The translations under genes were made by a program, and so were the position numbers. 64,000 bases of DNA, taken from Rhodoferax sp. BLA1. Its GTDB lineage: Bacteria > Pseudomonadota > Gammaproteobacteria > Burkholderiales > Burkholderiaceae_C. Of the stretch, positions 1 through 8,758 are shown piece after piece. The stretch spans positions 1-64,000 of the forward strand of contig NZ_SZVI01000008.1 in assembly GCF_013416775.1 (NCBI RefSeq), given 5' to 3'. Each line of letters opens with the position of its first letter. Position 1 is the stretch's first letter. The notes under the pieces were generated by a model that saw only the letters and a program-made list of their open reading frames with translations, was not told the origin of the DNA and made no database searches.

Positions 1-1453
1 GTTTGCGCACCTCAGCTGCCACCACCGCAAAACCTTTGCCGTGTTCACCGGCACGGGCGGCCTCAATCGCCGCATTCAAAGCCAGCAGGTTGGTTTGCGC
101 GGCAATGTCGTCGATGATGCCGATCTTCTTGGCGATCTGTTTCATGGCGTCAACGGTGGCGTTGACGGCTTCACCACCATCAGAAGCGTCTTTGGCGGCT
201 TTGCTGGCCATGACGTCGGTGACCTTGGCGTTTTCGGTGTTTTGCGCGATGCTGGCGGTCATCTGCTCAATGCTGGCGCTGGTTTCCTCGACACCTGCAG
301 CTTGTTCGCTGGCGGCTTGGCTCAGGCTTTGCGCGGTAGCGCTAACCTCTTCTGCGGCGCTGGCCAAGGCTTGGGCACCGTTGTTCACATCCGTCACCAC
401 TTGCGCCAGTTTGGCCGAGGTGTTGTTGGTGTAATCCTTGAGCACACCAAATGAGCCTTCATACGGTTTGTCGATTTTTTGCGTCAAGTCACCTTCCGAC
501 AAAGCCCCCATGACCCGTACCACATCGTTGATGCTGTCACCTGTGACTGTGACCAATTTATTGAGGTCTTCGCCCATTTTTTTCTGGAAGCCCTGCAAGC
601 CATTCAGATCAATACGCGACTCAAAATTGCCATGGTTGGCGGCCTCCACCAGCTTGTTCTGGCCATCAATCACCTGCGTCAGTTTGCTGACCATGTTGCC
701 CATGGCCTGCAACATCTGGCCGGTTTCGTCCTGGGTCGGATTGTTGATGCGCACCGACAAGTCACCGTCTGCCAAGCTATTGGCTACCGACAGGGCTTGG
801 TTCACAGGCCGTGTGATGGAGCGGGTCAGCACCCAGGCGATCAAAGCCCCCAGCACAATGGCCACGGCGGCCAGTATCAGCATGGTCTTGAAGGCTGTCT
901 GATAGTCTTGGTGGGCTTGGTCAAACGCTGCCCGACTCTCTTCATTCTGCAGATCGACGTCTTCCTGAATCAGGTCTTGCCATTTCTGTGCAGCCGGTGC
1001 GGCCTGGGTGACCAACAGTTTCACAGCCTCGTCACGGTGCCCGGCCATGGCCAGCTCAAGCACCTTGTTGGTCAAGGGGCGGGCCACATCGGCGGCAGCC
1101 TTCATGCTGGCACGCAGGGCTTTGCCTTTCTCAGTGACCGGCAGTTTCTCGGTGGCCACCAGCGCTGCACCATACTTGGTTCGGGCGACCTCGATTTGTT
1201 TCATCTCGGCAGCCATGGCGGTCGGGTCCTCCAGCAAGATGATGGTGCGCGTGGTTCGGGTCACCACATGGATCGAGTTGGCCACCACATTGCTGTATTC
1301 GGTCTTGGCCATGTTGATGTTGACAATGTCATCGAGCCGCTGCTGCACATTGGACATGCCGCCGACACCCACAAAAGCGATGGTGGCCATCAAGACCAGC
1401 ACCACCACAAAACCCAGCGCCAAACGCAGACCAATTTTCATGTTTGCAAACAT
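1..1453 (-). CDS. Methyl-accepting chemotaxis protein (C-terminus cut by window edge)
   Basis: My reverse-strand translation starts [15 protein letters not shown], followed by a membrane helix, a roughly 150-residue periplasmic four-helix-bundle-like sensor, a second membrane helix ([15 protein letters not shown]) and HAMP ([12 protein letters not shown]). A second HAMP-like repeat precedes the signalling domain with the hallmark [19 protein letters not shown]. The start at 1453 has GGGAG six bases upstream; an internal ATG at 1441 (MKIGLRL) is the alternative. The frame stays open to base 1, so the end of the signalling domain and any CheR-tethering tail lie outside. It is the last visible gene of the cheA operon, about 40 bp after cheA, and probably feeds the CheA encoded just upstream. 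The ligand is unknown. Confidence 0.9.
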   Translation of the reverse strand, partial: MFANMKIGLRLALGFVVVLVLMATIAFVGVGGMSNVQQRLDDIVNINMAKTEYSNVVANSIHVVTRTTRTIILLEDPTAMAAEMKQIEVARTKYGAALVATEKLPVTEKGKALRASMKAAADVARPLTNKVLELAMAGHRDEAVKLLVTQAAPAAQKWQDLIQEDVDLQNEESRAAFDQAHQDYQTAFKTMLILAAVAIVLGALIAWVLTRSITRPVNQALSVANSLADGDLSVRINNPTQDETGQMLQAMGNMVSKLTQVIDGQNKLVEAANHGNFESRIDLNGLQGFQKKMGEDLNKLVTVTGDSINDVVRVMGALSEGDLTQKIDKPYEGSFGVLKDYTNNTSAKLAQVVTDVNNGAQALASAAEEVSATAQSLSQAASEQAAGVEETSASIEQMTASIAQNTENAKVTDVMASKAAKDASDGGEAVNATVDAMKQIAKKIGIIDDIAAQTNLLALNAAIEAARAGEHGKGFAVVAAEVRK

Positions 1454-1494
1454 CTCAAACTCCCTTGAAAAACTGAACGGACAAAAAAGCCGAC

Positions 1495-3669
1495 TCACCC
1501 ACCAACAACACGTTCAGGCGAGGCCTGACCATTCTTGTCAATGGCCTGACGCACCAGCGATGGCACGTCCAGAATCAAGGCCACTTCCCCACTGCCCAAA
1601 ATGGTGGAGCCACTGATACAACGACTTTGGGCAAACATTTGCCCCAGTGGTTTGATCACCGTCTGGAATTCACCGAGCAAGGTGTCCACCACCAGCCCGG
1701 CCTTTTGCCCGGCAAACTTGAGCACCACAATGTTTTCACCCTTGGCGGGTGTGCCCGGCACCGAGAACAGCTCACGGATGCGAATGAAGGGCAAAACCTC
1801 GCCGCGCAGGTTGGTGTAGTCATGGCCTGGTTCGGCGCTGTAGGCCACACACTCTTCGATCATGTCCAGCGGAATCGCATACACCGTCTTGTCCACACCC
1901 ACCAGGAAACCATCGATGATCGCCAAGGTCAGCGGCAGGCGTACCGTGACTGTGGTGCCCACACCCTCGGTGCTGCTGATGCCCACGGTGCCGCGCAGCG
2001 CCGTGATGTTGCGCTTGACCACATCCAGCCCCACACCGCGACCCGAGAGGTTGGTCACTTTGTCGGCGGTAGAAAAACCAGGCTCGAAAATCAGCCCAAA
2101 CACCTCTTCGTCGCTGAGGTGGTGGTTCACATCCACCAAACCGCGCTCGATGGCTTTGGCCAGAATTTTGTCGCGCTTTAAACCACCACCGTCATCTTCA
2201 ACACTGATGACGATGGCGCCCGAGTCGTGGTAGGCGTTGAGCTTCAGAATGCCTTGTGCCGGTTTGCCTGCGGCAGCTCGCAGCTCGGCAGCCTCAATAC
2301 CGTGGTCCATAGAGTTGCGTACCAGGTGCATCAGCGGGTCACCAATTTTCTCGACCACGGTTTTGTCAAGCTCGGTGTCTTCGCCGGCAATCACCAGGGC
2401 AATGTCTTTACCAAGCTCGCGTGACACATCGTGCACCACCCGCTGGAAGCGGTTGAAGGTGGCACCAATACGCACCATGCGCAACTGCAGGGCACTGTCG
2501 CGCACCTCTTCGACCAGCGTGGCCAACTTCGAGGTAGCCTCAGTGAGCTCGATCACCCGGGAGCGGTGTGCAATCGTGTTGACGCTGGCACCAGCGATGA
2601 TCAACTCACCCACCAGGTTGATCAACTTGTCAAGCTTGTCGGCATCAATACGGATGGAGCGGCTCTCGGAGCCGCCCGTGTCTTTGACTTGTTTTTGCTT
2701 GCTCAAGGCAGCATCCAGCACCTCGGCTTGTATCGAACCCTGTTCGACCAGAATGCTGCCAATCGGCTTGCCGGGCACATCCACCTGGGTGTCGAGTGCC
2801 ATGTCCAACTCTTGTGCAGTGAGTGTGCCGCAGCGCATCAGCATCTCACCCAGCCGGGCGACCTCGCCCTCCTGCTGGTTGATCAGATTGACGTACTCGG
2901 AGATGTGGCTGTGTGGCGGCAGGATCACCAAGCGGCAGTCGTCACGCACAAATTCAAACACCCGTTCAATGGCTGCCTTGTCCACCTCGGACTGGAAGGC
3001 CAGCTCAAACCCCAGGTAACACAATTCGGGGTCAAACTGATCGGCGTCCGGCAGGGCGTCATTCAGGGTCTCCACCGCCAGCACCTGGCCCATGGTATTC
3101 AGATAACGAATGAACGACAGAGGGTCCATGCCATTACGCAACACATCCGGCCCGAAGCGCAGAGAGATATGCCAGTGGTCGGCGTCGGCCATGTCCCCCC
3201 TGGGGTGCTGCAAGGGCTCGGTGGCTGCGGCAGGCCCCTGGCGCTTGAGTCCTTCTGCAGAACTTTCTGACTGGCCAAGCCCCAAATGGGCGCGAAGCTG
3301 CAACACCAGAGGTTCACCCTGCGCCAACAACTCAGGACCCGCCACCAGCTGCCCGGCGGCCAAACCGTCCATCAAGGCACCAATGTGGTCACAGCAAGCC
3401 AGCAACAGCACCACCAGTTTGTCGGACAAAACCATCTTGCCCGCGCGCACCTTGTCCAGCACACTCTCCACCACATGGGTGAATGCCACCACCTGGTCCA
3501 GGCTGAATAACCCGCTGGAGCCTTTGATGGTGTGTGCGGCGCGGAAGATGGCGTTGACCATCTCGGTCTTGTCGTCGGCACCCTCAATCGCCAGCAAGGC
3601 GGCCTCCATGTCTTCCAGCAGCTCACGGCTTTCGACAATGAACAGCTCCAGTGCGTCATCCATGTCCAT
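1495..3669 (-). CDS. cheA: Chemotaxis histidine kinase CheA
   Basis: CheA autophosphorylates in response to receptors and donates phosphate to CheY/CheB in the polar chemosensory array. The N-terminal Hpt domain carries His46 in AAHTIKG. A middle region (about 150-340) contains a segment beginning SLRFGPDVL, which I do not recognise as a standard P2 domain. The dimerisation helices follow, then the ATPase domain with N box ([14 protein letters not shown]), DDGGGL and GRGVGLDVV, and a C-terminal CheW-like domain. The start was moved to the ATG at 3669, which has AAGGAG five bases upstream; the longer frame begins with an unsupported TTG. The product is 724 residues. The gene directly follows the STAS gene, whose stop lies beside the cheA ribosome-binding site, so translation is probably coupled. 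Confidence 0.95.
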   Translation of the reverse strand: MDMDDALELFIVESRELLEDMEAALLAIEGADDKTEMVNAIFRAAHTIKGSSGLFSLDQVVAFTHVVESVLDKVRAGKMVLSDKLVVLLLACCDHIGALMDGLAAGQLVAGPELLAQGEPLVLQLRAHLGLGQSESSAEGLKRQGPAAATEPLQHPRGDMADADHWHISLRFGPDVLRNGMDPLSFIRYLNTMGQVLAVETLNDALPDADQFDPELCYLGFELAFQSEVDKAAIERVFEFVRDDCRLVILPPHSHISEYVNLINQQEGEVARLGEMLMRCGTLTAQELDMALDTQVDVPGKPIGSILVEQGSIQAEVLDAALSKQKQVKDTGGSESRSIRIDADKLDKLINLVGELIIAGASVNTIAHRSRVIELTEATSKLATLVEEVRDSALQLRMVRIGATFNRFQRVVHDVSRELGKDIALVIAGEDTELDKTVVEKIGDPLMHLVRNSMDHGIEAAELRAAAGKPAQGILKLNAYHDSGAIVISVEDDGGGLKRDKILAKAIERGLVDVNHHLSDEEVFGLIFEPGFSTADKVTNLSGRGVGLDVVKRNITALRGTVGISSTEGVGTTVTVRLPLTLAIIDGFLVGVDKTVYAIPLDMIEECVAYSAEPGHDYTNLRGEVLPFIRIRELFSVPGTPAKGENIVVLKFAGQKAGLVVDTLLGEFQTVIKPLGQMFAQSRCISGSTILGSGEVALILDVPSLVRQAIDKNGQASPERVVGG

Positions 3670-3670
3670 G

Positions 3671-3982
3671 TCAGCTCCTTGTGCCAACCGCAGAGGCAGG
3701 CAAATTCGTCACCATATGGTCATCAAAATAGGCTGCCACATTGAGCAACTCAATCACATCCAGCACCGCCGGACTGTGGCCGGTCAAGTTCAGCTCACGT
3801 CCTTGCGCCAGTGCGGCCTTTTTGGCCAACATCAGCAACTGCAAACCGGCGGTGTCCAACTCGGTCACAGCGGAGAGATCAATCTCGGTGACAGCCACTG
3901 CGTCCAGCAGCACGGGCTTGAGCTCCGCAGCGCGGAAGATGGTGAGCTCACCCTCCATCTTCAGGACGGTGGGCGCACTCAT
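3671..3982 (-). CDS. STAS-domain protein in the chemotaxis operon
   Basis: A 103-residue single STAS domain of the anti-sigma-factor-antagonist/MlaB type (MSAPTVLKMEGELTIFRAAE ... LDTAGLQLL). In this family the residue in the D-T/S-A-G-L motif is often phosphorylated; here it reads LDTAGLQLL, so the acceptor would be Thr. The start at 3982 overlaps the cheY stop as ATGA, and the stop sits next to the cheA ribosome-binding site, so it is translated as part of the operon. Its role with CheA is not established from sequence; it may be an adaptor or partner-switch component. A longer N-terminus (to 4045) is possible but lies inside cheY and looks non-native. Confidence 0.8.
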   Translation of the reverse strand: MSAPTVLKMEGELTIFRAAELKPVLLDAVAVTEIDLSAVTELDTAGLQLLMLAKKAALAQGRELNLTGHSPAVLDVIELLNVAAYFDDHMVTNLPASAVGTRS

Positions 3983-4347
3983 GGCAGGCACAACCTTTGT
4001 ACGGCATCGACCAGCCGCTCTGGCTGAAACGGCTTGACCACCCAAGCTCGGGCACCGGCTGACTGGCCTTCGCGTTTTTTGGACTCGTCTGACTCGGTGG
4101 TCAACATGATCACCGGGGTGAACTTGTAAGCGGGCATTTGCTTGACCGACTTCAGGAAAGTGATGCCGTCCATGTTGGGCATGTTCACATCGCTGATGAT
4201 CAGGTGCACCTTTTGCCCGGTCAGTTTGGCCAGGGCATCCCGGCCGTCTGCCCCTTCGAGCACGTCGTAACCCGCGCCCTTGAGCGCAATACTGACCACC
4301 CGTCGCATGGAGGCGGAGTCGTCAACAATCATGATGGTCTTGGCCAT
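3979..4347 (-). CDS. cheY: CheY-type single-domain response regulator
   Basis: A 122-residue receiver without output domain. It has the acidic pair D9/D10 (IVDDSASMRR), acceptor Asp53 (ISDVNMPNMDG), the Thr-containing MLTTES strand and Lys105 (VVKPF). It is expected to accept phosphate from the CheA encoded two genes downstream and bind the flagellar switch or another motor. The start at 4347 (MAKTIMIVDD) has GAGGAA upstream with a good spacer; 63 further upstream bases stay open but overlap the MCP gene. It follows the 382-residue MCP and overlaps the STAS gene by ATGA. Confidence 0.93.
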   Translation of the reverse strand: MAKTIMIVDDSASMRRVVSIALKGAGYDVLEGADGRDALAKLTGQKVHLIISDVNMPNMDGITFLKSVKQMPAYKFTPVIMLTTESDESKKREGQSAGARAWVVKPFQPERLVDAVQRLCLP

Positions 4348-4357
4348 GGTATTTCCT

Positions 4358-5506
4358 CTAGAAAAAACTGATGTCGGTGGCGTTGCTCTGAACCACCTTG
4401 CCCCCGGCATGGATGACGTGTTGATCCGCCATCACATAGGTCTTTTTCATCTCGACCAAGGTGTCCTGCGCGTTGTGGGCGGTCAACACACCGGTCTGGG
4501 CATACGCCAACTGGGTTTCTTGCAACACCGCCGGCAGGCGTTCAATGTTTTTGATGACCTGAGTCAGGATCTGGCTCACCCGATCCTGAAACTGCAGCTG
4601 CACCAAGGCCTCGTTCACCTCGGACTGGATGCTCAGACTCTCACCTTGCAACACATCACGGGACCTCTGAAATGCCTCGGTGATGCCTTTGAAGTCGGTG
4701 ATCACGCGGTCAATGGTGGCGTGGGCCGATTCGAGCGAGCCGTCTTCTGCCACCACCGACTCACGCACGGTGCTGCAGGTGTCCACAATCGCGGTACTGA
4801 TCACTTTGACTTTCTCTGCAATTTTGCGCCCGGTCTCGCCCGACTGGTTGGACAACATGCGAAACTCTTTGGCCACCACCGCAAAACCACGCCCCAGGTC
4901 ACCGGCCCGGGCAGCCTCAATCGCGGCGTTGAGCGCCAGCAGATTGGTTTGCTGGGCAATACGGGCCACATCGGCCGCCATGTCTTGCATTTCGACCACA
5001 AAACGGTCCAGTTGCTGCACCTTGTCCAACATCTGCTCCATGTTGCCCATGGAAGCTTTCTGCACCTCAATCAAGGCACTCAGGTCCTGCTGGGCTTTGG
5101 CAAACAGGGCGAGCAGGCCCCCCCCACCTTCCATGCCATCGGTTTCTTGCGTCGCCGTGCGCAAAGCCACATCGAGCTTGTCAACAATGCCACCAAAGCG
5201 TTCAGACAAGGCATTAACGGCCACCTCCATTTGTGCGCGAGATGACTCAATGTGGCCGTTCCAGACCGGCACCACATCCGCGCTGTAGGCGGTCTGTCCG
5301 ACCAGATAGTCGGCAACCGCCTGATGCAGGGCCGCCTCCTTTTGCACCAACAGCCAAGTGATGAGGCCACCACCGGCCAACAGCAAACCGGCCAGCGCTA
5401 CGGACAACAGGCTGGCTTGGCCAACCCACAACAGCGCCAGCACAGCCAACCCACCCCAGACCAGCGGAAGATACTTGTGTGCACCTTGAGTTGGCAAACG
5501 TGTCAT
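4358..5506 (-). CDS. Membrane MCP-like protein lacking a periplasmic sensor domain
   Basis: A 382-residue receptor-like protein. Two hydrophobic helices near residues 12-55 are separated by only a few residues, so there is essentially no periplasmic domain, and no HAMP is evident. The cytoplasmic signalling hairpin is intact ([22 protein letters not shown], then [14 protein letters not shown]). The C-terminal part contains an [12 protein letters not shown] segment typical of some soluble receptors and ends in FF without a CheR-binding pentapeptide that I can recognise. Its start overlaps the upstream receiver gene (ATGA), and its end is next to the cheY ribosome-binding site. It probably senses a cytoplasmic or membrane-energetic cue, which is inference from the lack of an external domain. 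Confidence 0.88.
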   Translation of the reverse strand: MTRLPTQGAHKYLPLVWGGLAVLALLWVGQASLLSVALAGLLLAGGGLITWLLVQKEAALHQAVADYLVGQTAYSADVVPVWNGHIESSRAQMEVAVNALSERFGGIVDKLDVALRTATQETDGMEGGGGLLALFAKAQQDLSALIEVQKASMGNMEQMLDKVQQLDRFVVEMQDMAADVARIAQQTNLLALNAAIEAARAGDLGRGFAVVAKEFRMLSNQSGETGRKIAEKVKVISTAIVDTCSTVRESVVAEDGSLESAHATIDRVITDFKGITEAFQRSRDVLQGESLSIQSEVNEALVQLQFQDRVSQILTQVIKNIERLPAVLQETQLAYAQTGVLTAHNAQDTLVEMKKTYVMADQHVIHAGGKVVQSNATDISFF

Positions 5507-5889
5507 GAAGTTCCCCCCTTTGGCGAGGCTGCCAGGCCCGCAAGGATAGGCAGCAGCTCGTTCACAAAATTAGACTTGCTCACCAACCCCAGGCTGCCCA
5601 GGGATTCGGCCGCAAGGCGGTAAGACTCGTTGTCATGCATCGACAAAAACAACACCTGCGGCGCACGCGGCCACGCTTGCATGGCTTTGGCCACCTCCAG
5701 CCCACTCAGGCCTGGCATCACGATGTCAAGCAGCACCAGATCCGGTTGCAGCTGCTGTGCCAGCGCCAGCGCTTGAACACCGTCATGCGCCTCAGCCAGA
5801 ACGCTGGTATTGGGTACAAGTTTGAGTGATTTTTTGACCGATGCCAAAAAAGTCAAGTTATCGTCTACCAACAAAATCTGCAACGTCAT
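5503..5889 (-). CDS. Single-domain response regulator (receiver)
   Basis: A 128-residue receiver: LLVDDNLTF gives the acidic pocket, Asp55 in [11 protein letters not shown] is the acceptor, and SMHDN is the Thr/Ser switch strand. The C-terminus is weak in the usual K-P-F motif ([11 protein letters not shown] retains Lys). No output domain. It is the first gene of the chemosensory operon and overlaps the following MCP gene by ATGA. It resembles the receiver half of NarL/LuxR-type regulators more than CheY, so it may be a regulator that has lost its DNA-binding part or a phosphate-sink partner for CheA. Confidence 0.85.
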   Translation of the reverse strand: MTLQILLVDDNLTFLASVKKSLKLVPNTSVLAEAHDGVQALALAQQLQPDLVLLDIVMPGLSGLEVAKAMQAWPRAPQVLFLSMHDNESYRLAAESLGSLGLVSKSNFVNELLPILAGLAASPKGGTS

Positions 5890-6021
5890 AAAAGGCTCCG
5901 CTGCAGGTAGGCAACAGGCACCCGCATGCTGTAAAGCGCTGGTGCCAGTGTCATAGCCAGATGATTCAACATGAGCAGTAATGTAGAGACAGCCGCAACC
6001 AGGCGGTATCAGTACAACACC

Positions 6022-8715
6022 CTAGTCTGGCGGGGAAAACACCTGAACGAAAAACACCACAGAAAATGCGGCACCAGGCCCGGAGTCAATCGTAAGCTGG
6101 CCACCGAGCTGGCGGGCCAGGTCAGACACCAGCTGCAGGCCCAGTGACAAAGCACGGCGCGCCTCAAAGTCTGGCGATAGCCCAACCCCGGTGTCAGACA
6201 CCGACAAACACCACCAGCCCGCACGATCCGCAGGCTGCAGGCTCACCGTCACCTGCCCGGTCTGGCCGTGCACAAAAGCATGTTTGAGGCAGTTCGACAA
6301 CAACTCGTTGACCAGCAGGCCACAAGGAGTGGCCTGGTCCATGCCAACATGCACCTCGGCCAACGCCAACACCAGCCGGACATCACCGACCACCCCGGCC
6401 TGACTCCGAAACGCCTGCGTAGCCAGCTGCCGCAGGTAGGCGCCCAGCTCAACTGAGGCAAAGGTACCAGACCGGTACAGGCTCTCGTGCAACAAGGCCA
6501 TGCTGTAGATGCGGCCCTGCATGTCCTTGAGCACAGCCCGGGTGTGGGGTTCATCGCTGCGACCCGCCTCCAAGCGCAGCAGGCTGGTGATGATCTGCAA
6601 GTTGTTCTTGACCCGGTGATGCACCTCGTGCAACAAGGCCACCTTGTCTTTGAGCGAGGCTTGTAGCGCCAGATCCGCCTGTTTGCGCTGGGTGATGTTG
6701 TCCTTGATGGCCACGTAATGGCTGGTCTGCCCCTGGGCATCCAGGACCGGGGCGATCACCGCGTGTTCAATAAGCAGCTCACCACTTTTTGTACGGTTAT
6801 GAAGTTCACCCTGCCACACACCGCCCCGACACAGGGTGTCCCACAAGGCCACAAACACCTCGGGTGGTGTGTGCCCGGAATGCAAGATGCGCTGGTTCTT
6901 GCCAAGCACTTCCTCCAGGCTGTAACCCGTCAGACGACTGAAAGTGGGGTTGACGTAGAGAATGTTGGCACTCAGATCGGTGATCACAATCGACACCGGC
7001 GCCTGCTCCACCGAGCGCGACAGCTGGCGCAGCCGGTCATCGGCCGCTTTGCGATCGGTGATGTCGGTGATGAACCCATGCCACTGGGTCGAGCCATCCG
7101 CCAGCCGCTCAGGCAAGGAGTCACCAAATAACCAGCGCACCGTGCCGTCGTCGAACTTGACGCGGTACTCCTGCTGCCAGGGCTTCAGGTGCAGGGCCGA
7201 TTGCTGAATGGAGTCAATGACGTGTTGCTGATCCGCTGGATGGTGTCTGGCAAAAAGCACAGAAGCGTCGGCCTGGGCTTCTTGTGGACTCACCCGGTAA
7301 ATGTCGGTGATGGCGTCGCTGACAAAAGGCACGGTGGCGCTGCCATCGGGTCGCTGAACAAACTGGTAGACCATGCCCGGCACACTGTTGGCCAGTTTTT
7401 GCAAACGGCGCAAAGCGTCGTCGCGGGCGCCACTGGCCTGGCGCTGCCCGGTGATGTCCAGAGCGATCCAGAGGGAGGTGCCATCTGTGTTGGCGAGCAG
7501 GGAACCACTCAACTCAACCCACATGCTGGATCCGTCGCGGCGGACAAACAGCGTCTGCGTGCGATAGATGTTGCCAGCCTTCAAGATGCCGTAGGCCTCT
7601 TCACCAAATCGTTGGTAGTCCTGCTCGCTGGCGTAATAACGGCGCATGTTTGTACCCGCCATCTCACCCGCCCCATAACCCAGCATGCGTTCAATGGCCG
7701 GATTGACCCAGACCAACACCCTGTTGTGCACCTTGGCAATACCCACCATCTCATTGTCGAGCATGGCTTTTTGCTCTGCCAATGCGCGCTCCAGGCTCAG
7801 CCGGGTCTGGTCCAGAGTAACAACCGACTCCCACAGCGAGCGGGTTTTTGCCCGCACCTTCTGACGCAATGTCACATTCCACGCCACCAGCAGCAGCGTG
7901 AACACACCCACCACCAACGCGGCATGTGCGGCGTAACGTGCATACGGGGATACCAGCACATCAGCCACGCTGGCACCCAACCATTTGCGATCAATCTGGT
8001 GCAACTCCTCCTCGCTGATGCGATCAAATCCAGCCTGGACCTGGGCCAGCAAAGCGGTATTCCCCCGGTGGACGGCCCAGTGCAACTCCCCCTCTGCTAT
8101 CGGCTGGGAAAAGCGGAAACTGTCGGCCAGATTCCGGTGGTTCAACAGATACGCAGCAGCGGGCATGTCCATACAAAAGACCCGCACCTCGCCAGCCTCG
8201 GCCGCTGTGACCAGGTCTGAATAGCTGGGGTACCGCTTGACCGAGTCGACCCCGTTGGACTGCAACAGGTCGAAACAGGCACCACCGTCCATGGCTCCTA
8301 CCGTGAACCCACGTGCCGAGCTGACATCCACCAAACCGCTGATGCTGTGGTGAAAAAACAAGGCCACTTTGACCCGTGCATAGGGTTTGCCAAAGTCATA
8401 CAGCTTCTCGCGCTCAGCCGTTTTGAACGGTGTGTCGATCACATCGGCCAAGTCCGCCTCCATGATGCGCTGGGCCTGCGCCCAGTGGTTGGCCTGAAGT
8501 TTGACCACGATGCCGGTGCGCGCCTGCCACAGCGCCCAGCGGTCTTTCAAAATGCCTTGCAGTTCGCCCTTGGCGTCACGAAAGAGGTAAGGTGGATAGT
8601 CGTCGTTGACCACCACGGTGATCGACTCGGGGGCCAGCGCAGACGCCGCCTGGGCATGGGCAAACCCCAGCCAGGCACACATCAAGACCAACAGAAAATG
8701 TCTCAAATGACTCAT
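6022..8715 (-). CDS. Sensor histidine kinase: periplasmic SBP_bac_3 domain, three PAS domains, HisKA_2
   Basis: About 897 residues. A signal peptide (to about residue 24) is followed by a periplasmic solute-binding-like domain (about 30-248), one membrane helix (about 265-283), then PAS domains at roughly 310-430, 440-560 and 565-685. The kinase core is HisKA_2-like, with the His in LLHEVHHRVKNNLQ and an ATPase domain containing LLVNELLSNCLKHA and SDTGVGL. It probably senses an amino acid or small organic ligand outside and redox or light cues inside; the ligand is unknown. The ATG at 8715 was preferred over the adjacent TTG. No good ribosome-binding site is visible because a palindromic repeat fills the short gap to the upstream GGDEF-EAL gene. 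Confidence 0.9.
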   Translation of the reverse strand: MSHLRHFLLVLMCAWLGFAHAQAASALAPESITVVVNDDYPPYLFRDAKGELQGILKDRWALWQARTGIVVKLQANHWAQAQRIMEADLADVIDTPFKTAEREKLYDFGKPYARVKVALFFHHSISGLVDVSSARGFTVGAMDGGACFDLLQSNGVDSVKRYPSYSDLVTAAEAGEVRVFCMDMPAAAYLLNHRNLADSFRFSQPIAEGELHWAVHRGNTALLAQVQAGFDRISEEELHQIDRKWLGASVADVLVSPYARYAAHAALVVGVFTLLLVAWNVTLRQKVRAKTRSLWESVVTLDQTRLSLERALAEQKAMLDNEMVGIAKVHNRVLVWVNPAIERMLGYGAGEMAGTNMRRYYASEQDYQRFGEEAYGILKAGNIYRTQTLFVRRDGSSMWVELSGSLLANTDGTSLWIALDITGQRQASGARDDALRRLQKLANSVPGMVYQFVQRPDGSATVPFVSDAITDIYRVSPQEAQADASVLFARHHPADQQHVIDSIQQSALHLKPWQQEYRVKFDDGTVRWLFGDSLPERLADGSTQWHGFITDITDRKAADDRLRQLSRSVEQAPVSIVITDLSANILYVNPTFSRLTGYSLEEVLGKNQRILHSGHTPPEVFVALWDTLCRGGVWQGELHNRTKSGELLIEHAVIAPVLDAQGQTSHYVAIKDNITQRKQADLALQASLKDKVALLHEVHHRVKNNLQIITSLLRLEAGRSDEPHTRAVLKDMQGRIYSMALLHESLYRSGTFASVELGAYLRQLATQAFRSQAGVVGDVRLVLALAEVHVGMDQATPCGLLVNELLSNCLKHAFVHGQTGQVTVSLQPADRAGWWCLSVSDTGVGLSPDFEARRALSLGLQLVSDLARQLGGQLTIDSGPGAAFSVVFFVQVFSPPD

Positions 8716-8719
8716 CAAA

Positions 8720-8758
8720 CAATAGCTATCAGCCCTTATTCCATAAGGGCTTGAGGCT
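8720..8758 (-). repeat. AGCCCTTAT palindromic repeat, copy A
   Basis: Hairpin core AGCCCTTAT-TCCA-ATAAGGGCT preceded by TAGCTATC, reading in the reverse orientation of the family consensus. It fills the gap between the GGDEF-EAL gene and the downstream kinase gene, and supplies the last residues (QALME) and TAA stop of the GGDEF-EAL protein. Confidence 0.9.
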
